A stretch of DNA of 64,000 nucleotides, from assembly GCF_000739915.1 (NCBI RefSeq), contig NZ_BBJT01000004.1:1-64000 (forward strand). Direction: 5' to 3'. The stretch is from Paenibacillus chitinolyticus NBRC 15660. GTDB lineage: Bacteria > Bacillota > Bacilli > Paenibacillales > NBRC-103111. The position numbers were made by a program, and so were the translations under genes. Positions 1-11,786 of this stretch are shown here, piece by piece; the first letter of the stretch is position 1; every line of letters begins with the position of its first letter. The notes below the pieces were generated by a model. The model did not search any database, had not been told where the DNA came from, and saw nothing but the letters and a program-made list of their open reading frames with translations.

Positions 1-3407
<3,407 letters not shown>

Positions 3408-3413
3408 GGCCAT

Positions 3414-3782
3414 TACTCCTCCGAAACTTCCTTTCTTCTATTCTATCACAATTTTCAAAAAGGCGAAAATGCGTTCGCCCCGGAAAAATTTAGCCTCCGG
3501 CCCGTTTTTATCTTGAAAAAACCGCCTGCACCCGAAAGGGCAGACGGTTTTGGTTGTCATTTTGCTCCCATACGGCAGCAGCGGGAGCTTCTCTTTGTTC
3601 CGGGTTTGACAGTTCGGCACTCGGCGCCGGAATGCGCACCCGGAGTTTTCCGCTCCGCGCGAAGACCCCAGCGCGATGGTGCTCGGCGTCACATGACGGT
3701 GGTCAACCACGGCCGCGCCACGCCGGAAACGGCAAGCAGCCTGCCTTTCCTGCTTTCTCGATGCCTCACTCTCGCTGCTTGA
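3414..3782. other. Intergenic region between aminotransferase gene and dnaE
   Basis: No convincing gene is seen. The segment holds the minus-strand terminator of the aminotransferase gene (3515-3551) and, between that terminator and dnaE, an A+T-rich stretch with a possible -10 (TAGAAT on the minus strand near 3445). The part between 3552 and 3782 shows no recognisable structure. Confidence 0.5.
3515..3551 (-). terminator. Rho-independent terminator after the aspartate aminotransferase gene
   Basis: On the minus strand the stem AAACCGTCTGCCC / GGGTGCAGGCGGTTT closes a small TTTC loop and is followed by a T-run. It lies about 230 bases after the aminotransferase stop and about 110 bases before dnaE. 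Confidence 0.8.
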
Positions 3783-4982
3783 TTACCGGTAAGAATCCAG
3801 AAGCGCCTTAAATACTTTGCCGGAGCGCTCGATCTGCTTGATGGGCACGCTGTAAGACAGCCGGAAATGCCCGCCTCGTCCGAAGCCGCTTCCCGGCACA
3901 ATCAGAAGGCGATGCTCCTGCACCGCTTTCAGGCAGAACTCGACGTCGTCGGCAATCGGCGTCTTCGGGAAGATGAAGAAGCCTCCCTGCGGCACGGTGA
4001 ATTCATAACCGGCCTCCTGCAGCACGCCGACCATAAGATCGCGCCGCTTGCGGTATTCCTGCTGCTCGACGGCGAGCGTATCCATACGCGTAATGACACG
4101 CTGCATCATAACCGGCGCGTTGACAAATCCGAGCGTGCGGTTGCTGAAAACGAACGCCTGGGCGAGCAGCTGCGCATCGTCTGCCGAAGCGTCTACCGCG
4201 ACATAACCGAGACGCTCTCCGGCGATTCCGAGGTCTTTGCTGAACGAGCTGACGAGAATCGTACGCCCGTATGCGGCAAACGGGTTCGGCGGAACCGCGT
4301 CGTAGACCAGTTGGCTGTACGGATCGTCGTACACCATATAGATCAGGCCGCCGTGTTTTTTCTCGCCCTCGGCGAGCACTTTTCCCAGTTCGTTCAAATT
4401 GTCCTGCGTAAGAAGCGTGCCGGTCGGATTACCCGGTGTGTTGATAATGATCGCGCGTGTTCTCTCCGTGATCGCCCCGGCGACACGTTCCGTATCGACG
4501 CTAAAATCGTCCGCGAGGGGAACATGAACCGCGACGCCGCCGTGATTGTCGGCATAGTAGTCGTATTCCACGAAGTAAGGCGTCAGCAGAATCACTTCAT
4601 CGCCCGGATTCAGGATGCTTTTCAGAACCACGTTCAGCCCTCCGCCCGCACCGACCGTCATGACGATATGTTCGGGCTTGACGCTGCCTCCGTAACGGCC
4701 GTTAAGATAGTCCGCCACTTTCTGTCTTGCCGGAGGCAGCCCCTGGTTCGGAATGTACTGGTGCTTGCCCAGCTCGCCGCTGTTTACCGTATCGGCCAGC
4801 GCTTTCAGGAAAGCCTCGGGCGGCTCGACTATCGGATTTCCAAGCGAGAAATCATACACTTCGTCGGCTCCGTAAATGTCGATCAGCCGCTTCCCTTCGT
4901 CGAAGAGCTTACGGATCCAGGAGCCTTTTTCAAGCTGGCCTGCGAGTTTTTCGGAAATTGCGCCTTTCGCTGGAGATGTCAT
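3783..4982 (-). CDS. Pyridoxal-phosphate-dependent aminotransferase, class I (aspartate aminotransferase type)
   Basis: 399 residues, the usual length for fold-type I aminotransferases. The motif NTPGNPTG occurs mid-protein and the Schiff-base lysine sits in SSFSKDLGIAGERLGY. The C-terminal FRLSYSVP holds the conserved Arg that binds the substrate carboxylate. It is probably an aspartate or related amino-acid transaminase; family membership is firm, substrate is inferred. It lies 47 bases downstream of hisC on the same strand, so the two aminotransferase genes probably share a transcript that ends at the terminator at 3515-3551. The start is ATG preceded by AAAGGAG. Confidence 0.9.
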   Translation of the reverse strand: MTSPAKGAISEKLAGQLEKGSWIRKLFDEGKRLIDIYGADEVYDFSLGNPIVEPPEAFLKALADTVNSGELGKHQYIPNQGLPPARQKVADYLNGRYGGSVKPEHIVMTVGAGGGLNVVLKSILNPGDEVILLTPYFVEYDYYADNHGGVAVHVPLADDFSVDTERVAGAITERTRAIIINTPGNPTGTLLTQDNLNELGKVLAEGEKKHGGLIYMVYDDPYSQLVYDAVPPNPFAAYGRTILVSSFSKDLGIAGERLGYVAVDASADDAQLLAQAFVFSNRTLGFVNAPVMMQRVITRMDTLAVEQQEYRKRRDLMVGVLQEAGYEFTVPQGGFFIFPKTPIADDVEFCLKAVQEHRLLIVPGSGFGRGGHFRLSYSVPIKQIERSGKVFKALLDSYR

Positions 4983-5029
4983 AACGTTGCTCCTTTAATA
5001 CATTTTATTTTTGTAAACGAAAAGAAAAT

Positions 5030-6124
5030 TTAATCTCCCGATGGTACCGTTTCATCCTCCGGCCTGTTAAGCAGGTCTTCAAGGAGTGTCAGCAGCTTGC
5101 TGTTTTCCTCCTCCGTGCCTATGCTGATTCGGATTTTGTCCTCAAGCAGCGGGGAATCGAAATGCCGGATGTACACGTGCCGCTCCGCGAGCCACTCCGT
5201 AATCCTTCTTGCGGATAATCCCGATCCGGCCGGAGGCGTGCAGAGCAGGAAATTCGTCTCCGAATCGGGAACGGCAAAACCGAGTCTGCGGAGACTGCCG
5301 CCCAAACTGCCTCTGGACGCGCGGATGCGGCCGACGGTTTCGTCGAAATAGGACCGGTCCCTCAGCGCGGCGGCCGCGATTGTTTGCGTGAGCATGCTTA
5401 CATTGTAGGAATCTTTGCATTTGTCGAGCGCCTCGATCAGAGCCTCGTCCGCAAACGCATAGCCGAAGCGAATTCCGCAAAGCGAATACGATTTAGATAA
5501 CGTGCGCAGAATCAGCAGGTTCGGACAGCGTCCGATCAGCCTCAAGGCGCTCGCTTCTCCATCGGCAAAATCGATATAAGCTTCATCTACGATCAGAAGC
5601 CCATTGTAACGGCCGGCAAGCTCTTCAATCACATCCACGGACACTAGCAATCCCGTAGGGGCATTGGGATTCACGAGAATGATGGCCTGGGAAGGCACGG
5701 CGAGCAGAGCTTCCGTATCGATGCTGAAATCATCCCGGGTCGGTACGAATTCGCAGTGTACCCGGTGGATGTCCGCCGCGGTCCGGTAGAGTGAATAGGT
5801 CGGATACGGCAGGGCGATAGTGCTTCCCTCCTCCAGAAATGCTTTGAACAGGAGGGAAATGATCTCATCGGAACCGTTGCCGCAGAACACCTGATTGCGG
5901 TTTACCCCGTAAATCTCCGCCAGCACTTCCCTTACGGGCTCGGCCGTCGCATTGGGATAGCGCCTCAGCAAAGCGTAATCGAAACCTGCCAGTGCCTTCC
6001 TCACATCGGGTGAGGGCGGATAAGGATTTTCGTTGGAGTTGAGCTTGATAACCTGCTGCTCCGCTTCCGGCTGAAAGCCGGGTATGTAGGGAGCCATACT
6101 GTGAATGTGGGCTTTGGCGTACAA
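5030..6124 (-). CDS. hisC: Histidinol-phosphate aminotransferase
   Basis: 364 residues from the chosen TTG start. HisC transfers an amino group from glutamate to imidazole-acetol phosphate in histidine synthesis. The N-terminus has YIPGFQPE and KLNSNENPYPPSP, the typical HisC opening. FCGNGSDEII, NPNAPTG, DEAYIDFA and the PLP lysine in LRTLSKSYSLCGIRFGY follow in order. The reading frame is open back to 6268, but AAAGGAGG lies 8 bases before the TTG at 6124, and the resulting length matches the family, so the longer form is rejected. HisC-like enzymes in Firmicutes can also act on aromatic amino acids; that cannot be settled here. It is divergent from ytrH. Confidence 0.9.
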   Translation of the reverse strand: MYAKAHIHSMAPYIPGFQPEAEQQVIKLNSNENPYPPSPDVRKALAGFDYALLRRYPNATAEPVREVLAEIYGVNRNQVFCGNGSDEIISLLFKAFLEEGSTIALPYPTYSLYRTAADIHRVHCEFVPTRDDFSIDTEALLAVPSQAIILVNPNAPTGLLVSVDVIEELAGRYNGLLIVDEAYIDFADGEASALRLIGRCPNLLILRTLSKSYSLCGIRFGYAFADEALIEALDKCKDSYNVSMLTQTIAAAALRDRSYFDETVGRIRASRGSLGGSLRRLGFAVPDSETNFLLCTPPAGSGLSARRITEWLAERHVYIRHFDSPLLEDKIRISIGTEEENSKLLTLLEDLLNRPEDETVPSGD

Positions 6125-6352
6125 GAAACCTGCCTCCTTTGCTCCTCGCGATCTCCGGTAAAATTTCTTTTTAATCAGTATAACGCAATTTCCCGGAGAT
6201 TCTAGCAAAAAAATAGAGACCGCAGCCGTTCTGCAAGAATCGCGGGCTTTGTCTCTTTTCTCTATCATAAACGTTCAAAGAACTTCATAGACTTTACCAA
6301 AGGGACCCTAATAAAACCGCACAGAAGTCCAAAAAAGAAAGAAGGAAATCAG

Positions 6353-6685
6353 GTGACGGGCTTTGTCACTTCCGCGATACTCAATTTCTTCGTAGCTTTC
6401 GGCGTCGTTATGGGAGGCAGCATGCTGGCGGGAATCGGCTCGGTTCTGTCGCTCCAGCCCCCGACCTATAAGATGCTGCTTATCGCCGAGAACATTAAAA
6501 TTTGGGCGATGGTCGCCGCAATCGGGGGCACGATCGACCCCATCCGGATGATCCAGGACAACTTTCAGGACGGGCAGCTTTCTCCCGCCTTCAAGCAAAT
6601 TCTGCTGATCATCAGCGCCTATATCGGGGCGCATATGGGCACATCGCTCATCCAGCTGATCTGCAAGGGAGGCGGGCAGTCTTGA
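6353..6685 (+). CDS. ytrH: YtrH-family sporulation membrane protein
   Basis: 110 residues with two or three hydrophobic segments (about residues 6-35, 42-60 and 80-100). It matches the YtrH family, small membrane proteins needed for efficient sporulation in Bacillus. The sequence GTIDPIRMIQDNFQDGQLSPAFKQI between the second and third segments is characteristic. The GTG start lies after an AAGGAAATC ribosome binding site. The gene overlaps ytrI by a few bases, and the ytrH-ytrI pair lies near dnaE as in other Bacillales, which supports the call. Confidence 0.85.
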   Translation: MTGFVTSAILNFFVAFGVVMGGSMLAGIGSVLSLQPPTYKMLLIAENIKIWAMVAAIGGTIDPIRMIQDNFQDGQLSPAFKQILLIISAYIGAHMGTSLIQLICKGGGQS

Positions 6686-7233
6686 AAATGCCCAGCTTCG
6701 ACCGTTACCCCCGCTTTCTCGCGGGTATCGGGCTTTTTTTAGCGGGGGGGATTGTGGGCAGCGCCGTGTTTCTAAGCTTGTATCATCATACCTACAACGT
6801 GCTCGTGATCGAGAACTGGAACCTGAAAAAAGAAAACAACGGACTTCAACTGGATATCGAGACTCTAAACAAATTCAAAAACAAACAAGGACTGATCACG
6901 CGTGTGACCGTCCATTTGTACAATGATATTCAGCATCCGCTGGAAAGCCATGTTCAGAAAGCGCTGGAAGACCGGGTCAAAAGGGATCTGAAAATCGTCG
7001 AAGGGCAGAAGCTGGGGGAAATCCGGGATTCGCCCCAATTGTACGAACGCCTTATCGCGAACAAAACGTATTACGGCGTAATCGATAAAGACTACATCGT
7101 CAATGTCAAAGCGATGGCGCTCGTACAATCGGAGCTGACCGTGTGGATTACGGCGGACGAACCGAAGAAGCAGGCTCTTCCCGACAAAGGAACGATCGTG
7201 CCGGATCACGACGCCTTTAACGGCTCTTACTAG
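6682..7233 (+). CDS. ytrI: YtrI-family sporulation protein
   Basis: About 183 residues. One N-terminal membrane anchor (residues 8-30, FLAGIGLFLAGGIVGSAVF) is followed by a short coiled-coil-like region and a soluble domain, the layout of YtrI. In Bacillus YtrI acts in sporulation together with YtrH. The TTG at 6682 overlaps the ytrH stop codon and has GGAGG 9 bases upstream. The next ATG (6688) would be 15 bases from GGAGG, so TTG is preferred. The end lies 40 bases from the convergent comQ-like gene and no clear terminator separates them. Confidence 0.8.
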   Translation: MKMPSFDRYPRFLAGIGLFLAGGIVGSAVFLSLYHHTYNVLVIENWNLKKENNGLQLDIETLNKFKNKQGLITRVTVHLYNDIQHPLESHVQKALEDRVKRDLKIVEGQKLGEIRDSPQLYERLIANKTYYGVIDKDYIVNVKAMALVQSELTVWITADEPKKQALPDKGTIVPDHDAFNGSY

Positions 7234-7274
7234 CCTTTCCTATTAAAATAGGCAGGACAGGCTGCAAACGGGCG

Positions 7275-8213
7275 TTACAGCTCGAAACGGGCCAGAGCGA
7301 TCTCCCGGAAAGCCTCTTTATTCGCGGAAGCGGCCGGAATTTCGGCAAACAGCTCGTCCGCATGGTGCAGATACAAGTTCTGAATCGTACGCGTGTATTC
7401 GATACAGCCGGAGTCCACGACATACTGGACGCACTGCGGCTTATGTTTTAAAAATTGAGGCTGGTCGATTTCACCGTTGTAATACTGCTGGATAACCGGG
7501 AATTCCGTGTCTTCCTCGTCCAGAAGGAACAGGACCGGAATGGTTTTCTTCTTCTGCACGAGATCGTTCTTGTAATCGAAGCGGAGCAGATCGCTCAAAT
7601 CGTTGTCAAGCTGAGCCATCAGTCCCATATAGACGGCCAGACGGTTCAGCTTGCCGACGGTATCTTCATCGGCGTTCGCATCCGTGCAGGCATAGCCCAT
7701 GTACAGAGCCAGTTGAACCAGGGTACCGGATTTGCGCTGAACCATTCCCACATAATCTTCTTCCGTCTGCACGGCATTCGTCACGTCCAGGTGCTGGCCG
7801 TTAATCGCCTCCGTAATAAATTCGCACACTTTGGCGGGATCGGGCAGAGGGGCGGCCGGGTATTGGCGGCGCAAGGCTCCGAGTTCGGAGACGGACGCCG
7901 TCACGAGTCCCGTGTATACGTTCAGCGCCTGCTCCTGGGGCACGGTCATCCACGGCTTCTCCGTATTGTCCTGATCCTGGATATCGTCCATGATATCCAG
8001 CGCAAGCAGCATAAGCTCGGTCAATGCGGCGGCCCGGTGAATGGCCGGATTGCTTCCGCCGAGCAGATCGTGAACACTCCAGGTGAGTTCCCCCCAGATG
8101 GAATGCTCTTCTTTCTTGTCCGCCACGCTTTTTAACAGCAATTCTTTCAAGGAAGGTACGGTAAAATAAGTTTCAATGAGATCCTGAATATCGCTCCAAA
8201 CTTCAGCCTTCAT
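7275..8213 (-). CDS. comQ: ComQ-like isoprenyl transferase (trans-isoprenyl diphosphate synthase fold)
   Basis: 312 residues. The first Asp-rich motif is DDIQDQD (residues 76-82) and the second is DNDLSDL (203-209), with KSGTL (161-165) and GQHLD (140-143) between them, as in all-alpha polyprenyl synthases. In Bacillus, ComQ prenylates the Trp of the ComX pre-peptide and takes part in its processing. The context decides the call: this is the third gene of a minus-strand operon after comP-like and comA-like genes (24-base gap), and a Trp-ending small peptide is encoded just beyond comP. A housekeeping prenyl synthase would show a canonical DDxxD second motif and isoprenoid neighbours, which are absent. 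The symbol is by context and motif, not by database match. Confidence 0.82.
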   Translation of the reverse strand: MKAEVWSDIQDLIETYFTVPSLKELLLKSVADKKEEHSIWGELTWSVHDLLGGSNPAIHRAAALTELMLLALDIMDDIQDQDNTEKPWMTVPQEQALNVYTGLVTASVSELGALRRQYPAAPLPDPAKVCEFITEAINGQHLDVTNAVQTEEDYVGMVQRKSGTLVQLALYMGYACTDANADEDTVGKLNRLAVYMGLMAQLDNDLSDLLRFDYKNDLVQKKKTIPVLFLLDEEDTEFPVIQQYYNGEIDQPQFLKHKPQCVQYVVDSGCIEYTRTIQNLYLHHADELFAEIPAASANKEAFREIALARFEL

Positions 8214-8237
8214 ACTGCACCGCCTTTTCGGGATTGG

Positions 8238-8861
8238 TCAACGCTTGATTTGTAAAAACTTCTCGATAGCCTGAGCCCGGGATTTCACCCCGAACTTGTC
8301 GTAGATCTTGCGCACGTAGTTATCCACCGACCGCTTGCTCATATGAATCTCGTCGGCAATCTGCTCATTGGTGGCGCCTTTGACGATCTGGTTCATGATG
8401 TTGATTTCCTCGTCGGTCAGACTCGACAAATCATCGTCCGGGTGGCTGAGCCTCATCTGATGCAGAAGAGAGATCGGTATGACGGACTGGCCTTCCTTCA
8501 AGGCCCGCATCATGTTGCGGATCTGGTCCTCGCTCGAGTCTTTGGACATGATGCCGCAAACGCCGAGCTCCAGAAGATTGTTCAGAATCGGCATATAATC
8601 GATGCCCGTGAAAATCACGATCTGAACGTCCTTGTTCAATTCCCTCATCTTGACCGCGACTTCCATGCCCGTTAAATCCGGAAGGTGAAAATCGAGAAAA
8701 ATGATGGAAGGATTGAGCTCCACCATCATTTCGACGCCCATTTCCCCGGTCGTCGCGACGCCGACCACTTGAATATTCTCCTCCTGCTCCAGAATAAACT
8801 TTGTGCCGTAAGCCATGGCGGGGTGGTCATCAACTATTAGGATATGTTGTATTTTGTTCAT
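8238..8861 (-). CDS. comA: ComA-like response regulator (NarL/LuxR type)
   Basis: 207 residues. A receiver domain (1-120) has the acidic pair DDH at 11-13 and the phosphoacceptor Asp57 in FLDFHLPD. A LuxR-type helix-turn-helix follows (about 146-205) with LTDEEINIMNQIVKGATN and the recognition helix MSKRSVDNYVRKIYDKFGVKSR. Its ATG overlaps the stop of the comP-like kinase gene (ATGA), so the two are translationally coupled partners. In the ComQXPA paradigm it would be phosphorylated by ComP when the pheromone binds, then activate target promoters. Its targets cannot be named here; no canonical TTGCGG-N4-CCGCAA box was noticed in the window. Confidence 0.88.
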   Translation of the reverse strand: MNKIQHILIVDDHPAMAYGTKFILEQEENIQVVGVATTGEMGVEMMVELNPSIIFLDFHLPDLTGMEVAVKMRELNKDVQIVIFTGIDYMPILNNLLELGVCGIMSKDSSEDQIRNMMRALKEGQSVIPISLLHQMRLSHPDDDLSSLTDEEINIMNQIVKGATNEQIADEIHMSKRSVDNYVRKIYDKFGVKSRAQAIEKFLQIKR

Positions 8862-11185
8862 GTCGGTATGCCTTCCTTTATAGGGATCTGAATTCTGACT
8901 TCAACGCCTTTACCCGTCATGGATTCCATTGTGAACTGCCCGTTTAGATGCAGGACCCGGCCTTTCATCTGCTCCAGGCCCATACCGGAACGGCCGACTG
9001 TCTTGCCTGACGACGAATTCGGTTTAAATCCGATACCATCGTCCTCATAGTGAATGGTAACTTCGTTTCCGCTTGCGACAAGCCGGATGAAAAGCCTGCT
9101 GGCCTGCGAATGTTTCTTCGCATTTGTAATCAATTCTTGAATGACGCGGAAAATATGGCGTTTCGCCTCATAATCGAGATTCTCCATCGCCGTCGTCTTT
9201 CCTTCCGTCACGAACTGAATTTCGTAATCGCCGAGACTCGATTCGGTATCCACGAGGTTCTGCAGGGCCCGGACAAGCCCGATATTTTTAAGCAGATAAG
9301 GGTTCAGCTCGAAGCAGCACTGCCGCAAATTCATATTGATCAGTTCCAGGTGATTCAAAATATCTTTAAGCTGCCGGTGTTCATCGGGATTAAGCATCTG
9401 CTTCTGAAGATTCTTCAATTTCCGTTGAACGAAGAAAATATCCTGCATCGTCGTATCGTGCAGATCGGTCGCGATCCGCGTCCGTTCCTTCTCCTGAAGG
9501 TCGAACATCGTTTTTCGGAACCAGACATATTCCTCGCTGCCTTCCTGGTTGGGAAGCTCAGAGGCCAGCTCCAGCAGCTTCATGTTCAGCTTGCGGATCA
9601 GATACAGGTTCTCCAGGCTGACGGATAAATACGAGATAATGAGGCTCAGCCACTGGGTTTCTTCCCGGTTCATAAACGTATTGGTTTTCTTTTTGGCCAT
9701 GACCAGGTAGCTTACGTATTCCTCGTGCCCTTTGATCAGCGTTCGCGTATATTCAGAGTCGAACCAGTCGCCGGTAAGGAACCGCCTTTTCACATCCTGC
9801 TCGTCAATATTTCCTTCGCTGATGATTTCCAGGGTTCCGGACGCATACTGGATCACGATGGCCCCGCCGTATACTTGTAAAATATCCACGATATCCACCA
9901 GCACGATATCCCTAAGCTCGCGGAAATTCGTAATGCTGCCGAGGGCGCTGGCGATTTTTTTGAGCGCCTGCTGCAGGTAATATTTCCTGGGAAACATGAT
10001 CTTCTCCAGACGAGTCGCGAAATACTCCAAGGAGTAGGTGACGAACGTCAGCACAACCATTGTGGTCGTAAAACTGATCACCATATGTTTCAGCGTCGCG
10101 TCTTTCTGGAAAATAAAATAATTGACGGCTACGAGCACGGCGCTTGGCAGAACGGAGATCACAGCCGTGTAAAAAACCCGCCGCAAAATAATGTCCAGAT
10201 CGTAAAGCTGCTTGGACATAATGAGATAGCCGAAGGTGACGGGGAAGAAGAGAATGAACCAGCCGCTGTAATAGGAAAATGCCAGTTCCGTCTGGAACAG
10301 AATCCTCGGGATAAAGTTCAGGAACGCCAGCGTACAGAAAGACAAGCCCAAACAAAATATAATCGTTTTAATGATGGTAAATAAATAATCGTTCGATTTT
10401 CTGTATTTCTTGTATAAATGGGCCAGCAAATAAATATTCATAATAAAGCCGGCTATGAAGAAACTCATCGTGCCGTAATAAATGATTTTGTAGAACTTGA
10501 AGTTAGCCTCCGGGAAAAACATGCTGAGCTGCAGCAGCGAAGAGAACCCGATGGCGGCGTACACGTATTTCATGTAACGCGTCGAGAAAATGAAATTGGA
10601 TCGTTCCTGGAAAAACATAATCAGAAACTGCAGGAACAGAAAAGGCAGGCACGCTACCAGGCTTGTCGTCATCCCCTTGGCGAGAATATCGGTTCGGGTC
10701 GACGCGCCGAGACACATGAAGATAAGCCCGATATTCAGAAAGACGGCGGATAGCATAAGGGCCGAGCGGGATTTGGAAAGCCGGCTGTAAATCAGAAACG
10801 CGAAAACAAAAGCAATGATCTCGCCCAGCAGGGATAAAATATCGACCGTCATGGACGTGGCGTGGTCCCGCGTCGTAAAGGTCAGTTCCTTGTCTCCGCG
10901 AAGCACGGTAATGACGTCCGCCTGCTCGATACTGTAATATTTTTTGACCGTCAGATGCTCTTCCGGCCTTTTCCCGTCTACGCTGAGGATCTTGTCATCC
11001 GGCTTGAATCCGATTTTGGAGCCTATGCTGACCCGCTCCAGTTGGGTGATTACCCATTCCTGCTTGGGGTTCTGATCGACGATAATACCCAGATACGGAT
11101 ACCGGTAAGCTACCCTTAAGCACCAGAACTGAAGGAAGATGATACCTATAAAAAACAATATCATCCATTTTTTTTTGGAATTCAT
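8858..11185 (-). CDS. comP: ComP-like membrane sensor histidine kinase
   Basis: 775 residues from the ATG with AGGTGG 5 bases upstream; a GTG nine bases earlier overlaps that site and is rejected. Layout: one membrane helix (6-25), an extracytoplasmic PDZ-like segment (about 35-110, SIGSKIGFKPDDKILSVDGK), a block of membrane helices to about residue 390, a cytoplasmic GAF-like region, and a HisKA_3/HATPase module. The phosphoacceptor is His576 in DLHDTTMQDI, the N box is ELITNAKKH (about 684), and G-box motifs EDDGIGF and GMGLEQMKGR follow. Length, the PDZ-like loop and the polytopic sensor are those of ComP, the kinase for the prenylated ComX pheromone. First gene of comP-comA-comQ; divergent from the peptide gene with 81 bases between starts. 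Confidence 0.88.
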   Translation of the reverse strand: MNSKKKWMILFFIGIIFLQFWCLRVAYRYPYLGIIVDQNPKQEWVITQLERVSIGSKIGFKPDDKILSVDGKRPEEHLTVKKYYSIEQADVITVLRGDKELTFTTRDHATSMTVDILSLLGEIIAFVFAFLIYSRLSKSRSALMLSAVFLNIGLIFMCLGASTRTDILAKGMTTSLVACLPFLFLQFLIMFFQERSNFIFSTRYMKYVYAAIGFSSLLQLSMFFPEANFKFYKIIYYGTMSFFIAGFIMNIYLLAHLYKKYRKSNDYLFTIIKTIIFCLGLSFCTLAFLNFIPRILFQTELAFSYYSGWFILFFPVTFGYLIMSKQLYDLDIILRRVFYTAVISVLPSAVLVAVNYFIFQKDATLKHMVISFTTTMVVLTFVTYSLEYFATRLEKIMFPRKYYLQQALKKIASALGSITNFRELRDIVLVDIVDILQVYGGAIVIQYASGTLEIISEGNIDEQDVKRRFLTGDWFDSEYTRTLIKGHEEYVSYLVMAKKKTNTFMNREETQWLSLIISYLSVSLENLYLIRKLNMKLLELASELPNQEGSEEYVWFRKTMFDLQEKERTRIATDLHDTTMQDIFFVQRKLKNLQKQMLNPDEHRQLKDILNHLELINMNLRQCCFELNPYLLKNIGLVRALQNLVDTESSLGDYEIQFVTEGKTTAMENLDYEAKRHIFRVIQELITNAKKHSQASRLFIRLVASGNEVTIHYEDDGIGFKPNSSSGKTVGRSGMGLEQMKGRVLHLNGQFTMESMTGKGVEVRIQIPIKEGIPT

Positions 11186-11266
11186 AAAATCCACCTTTTC
11201 GAGTACAAGTTTTTAAGGTAATATAGGAAATAAGTTTTATATTAATTTCAAAGTGAGGTGTCTGTC

Positions 11267-11434
11267 ATGCAAACGGCAGTACTATGGTCCCGTGAACTGA
11301 AGCAAGCTGTTAAAGAAGCTGTAAGTTCCAAAGCGGCTCCCGTATCCTCCGCATCCTTGTCCGAACTCGAAGTAGAATCACTGCAAAAAGCGGTTTCCAG
11401 CGAGAAACCGGAAGTTAGATATATGATGTGGTAA
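11267..11434 (+). CDS. comX: ComX-like pheromone pre-peptide, 55 aa, C-terminal Trp
   Basis: Too short for routine gene calling. It begins MQTAVLWSRELKQAVKEA and ends EKPEVRYMMW. An AGGTG ribosome binding site lies 7 bases before the ATG and a strong terminator follows 27 bases after the stop. ComX of Bacillus is a peptide of about 55 residues with a hydrophobic/charged helical leader and a prenylated Trp near the C-terminus. Here length, an acidic SELEVESLQ mid-section and a Trp as the very last residue fit that pattern, and kinase, regulator and prenyltransferase genes adjoin. A second Trp at position 7 lies in the leader. An A+T-rich stretch with TATATT (11238-11243) could be the -10; no clear -35 was seen. 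Divergent orientation relative to comP is unusual. Assignment is inference from context and form. Confidence 0.75.
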   Translation: MQTAVLWSRELKQAVKEAVSSKAAPVSSASLSELEVESLQKAVSSEKPEVRYMMW

Positions 11435-11461
11435 ACCTATCCACATCATAGCAAAAAACAA

Positions 11462-11506
11462 AAAGATTGCCTATCAGCCCACTGCTGGTAAGCAATCTTT
11501 TTTTAT
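11462..11506 (+). terminator. Rho-independent terminator after the ComX-like gene
   Basis: A stem AAAGATTGC / GCAATCTTT with an inner CAGC/GCTG pairing is followed by TTTTTTT on the plus strand. It shows that the peptide gene is a single-gene transcript. Confidence 0.88.
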
Positions 11507-11786
11507 AGTTCATATGCACTAGACTGCATATATGCGCAAGCTTGGTTGCGTACTTGTTCACGGAACAGGGCTGATTGCACCACAGAACACGATTTTAGGA
11601 CATCCGTTCCCGGGTACGTCTTTAATCCAGGACCTAATTTTTCCATTATTATCCTTCTTTTCTTGCGCATCAGTGAAAATTATTTTGCATCCTTGCGAAA
11701 CAAAATTGCGCTGATTCTGTAAGGTTTTAAAGATAATATAAAAGTATACATTTTTATCCATAGACCAGAACTTAGGAGTGTTATTT

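Noticed and set aside
6125-6268. N-terminal extension of hisC
   Set aside because: HisC length and the AAAGGAGG site place the start at the TTG at 6124; the extra 48 codons have no family match.
7234-7274. Terminator between ytrI and the comQ-like gene
   Set aside because: A short CCTATT/AATAGG stem is visible but without a proper T-run on either strand.
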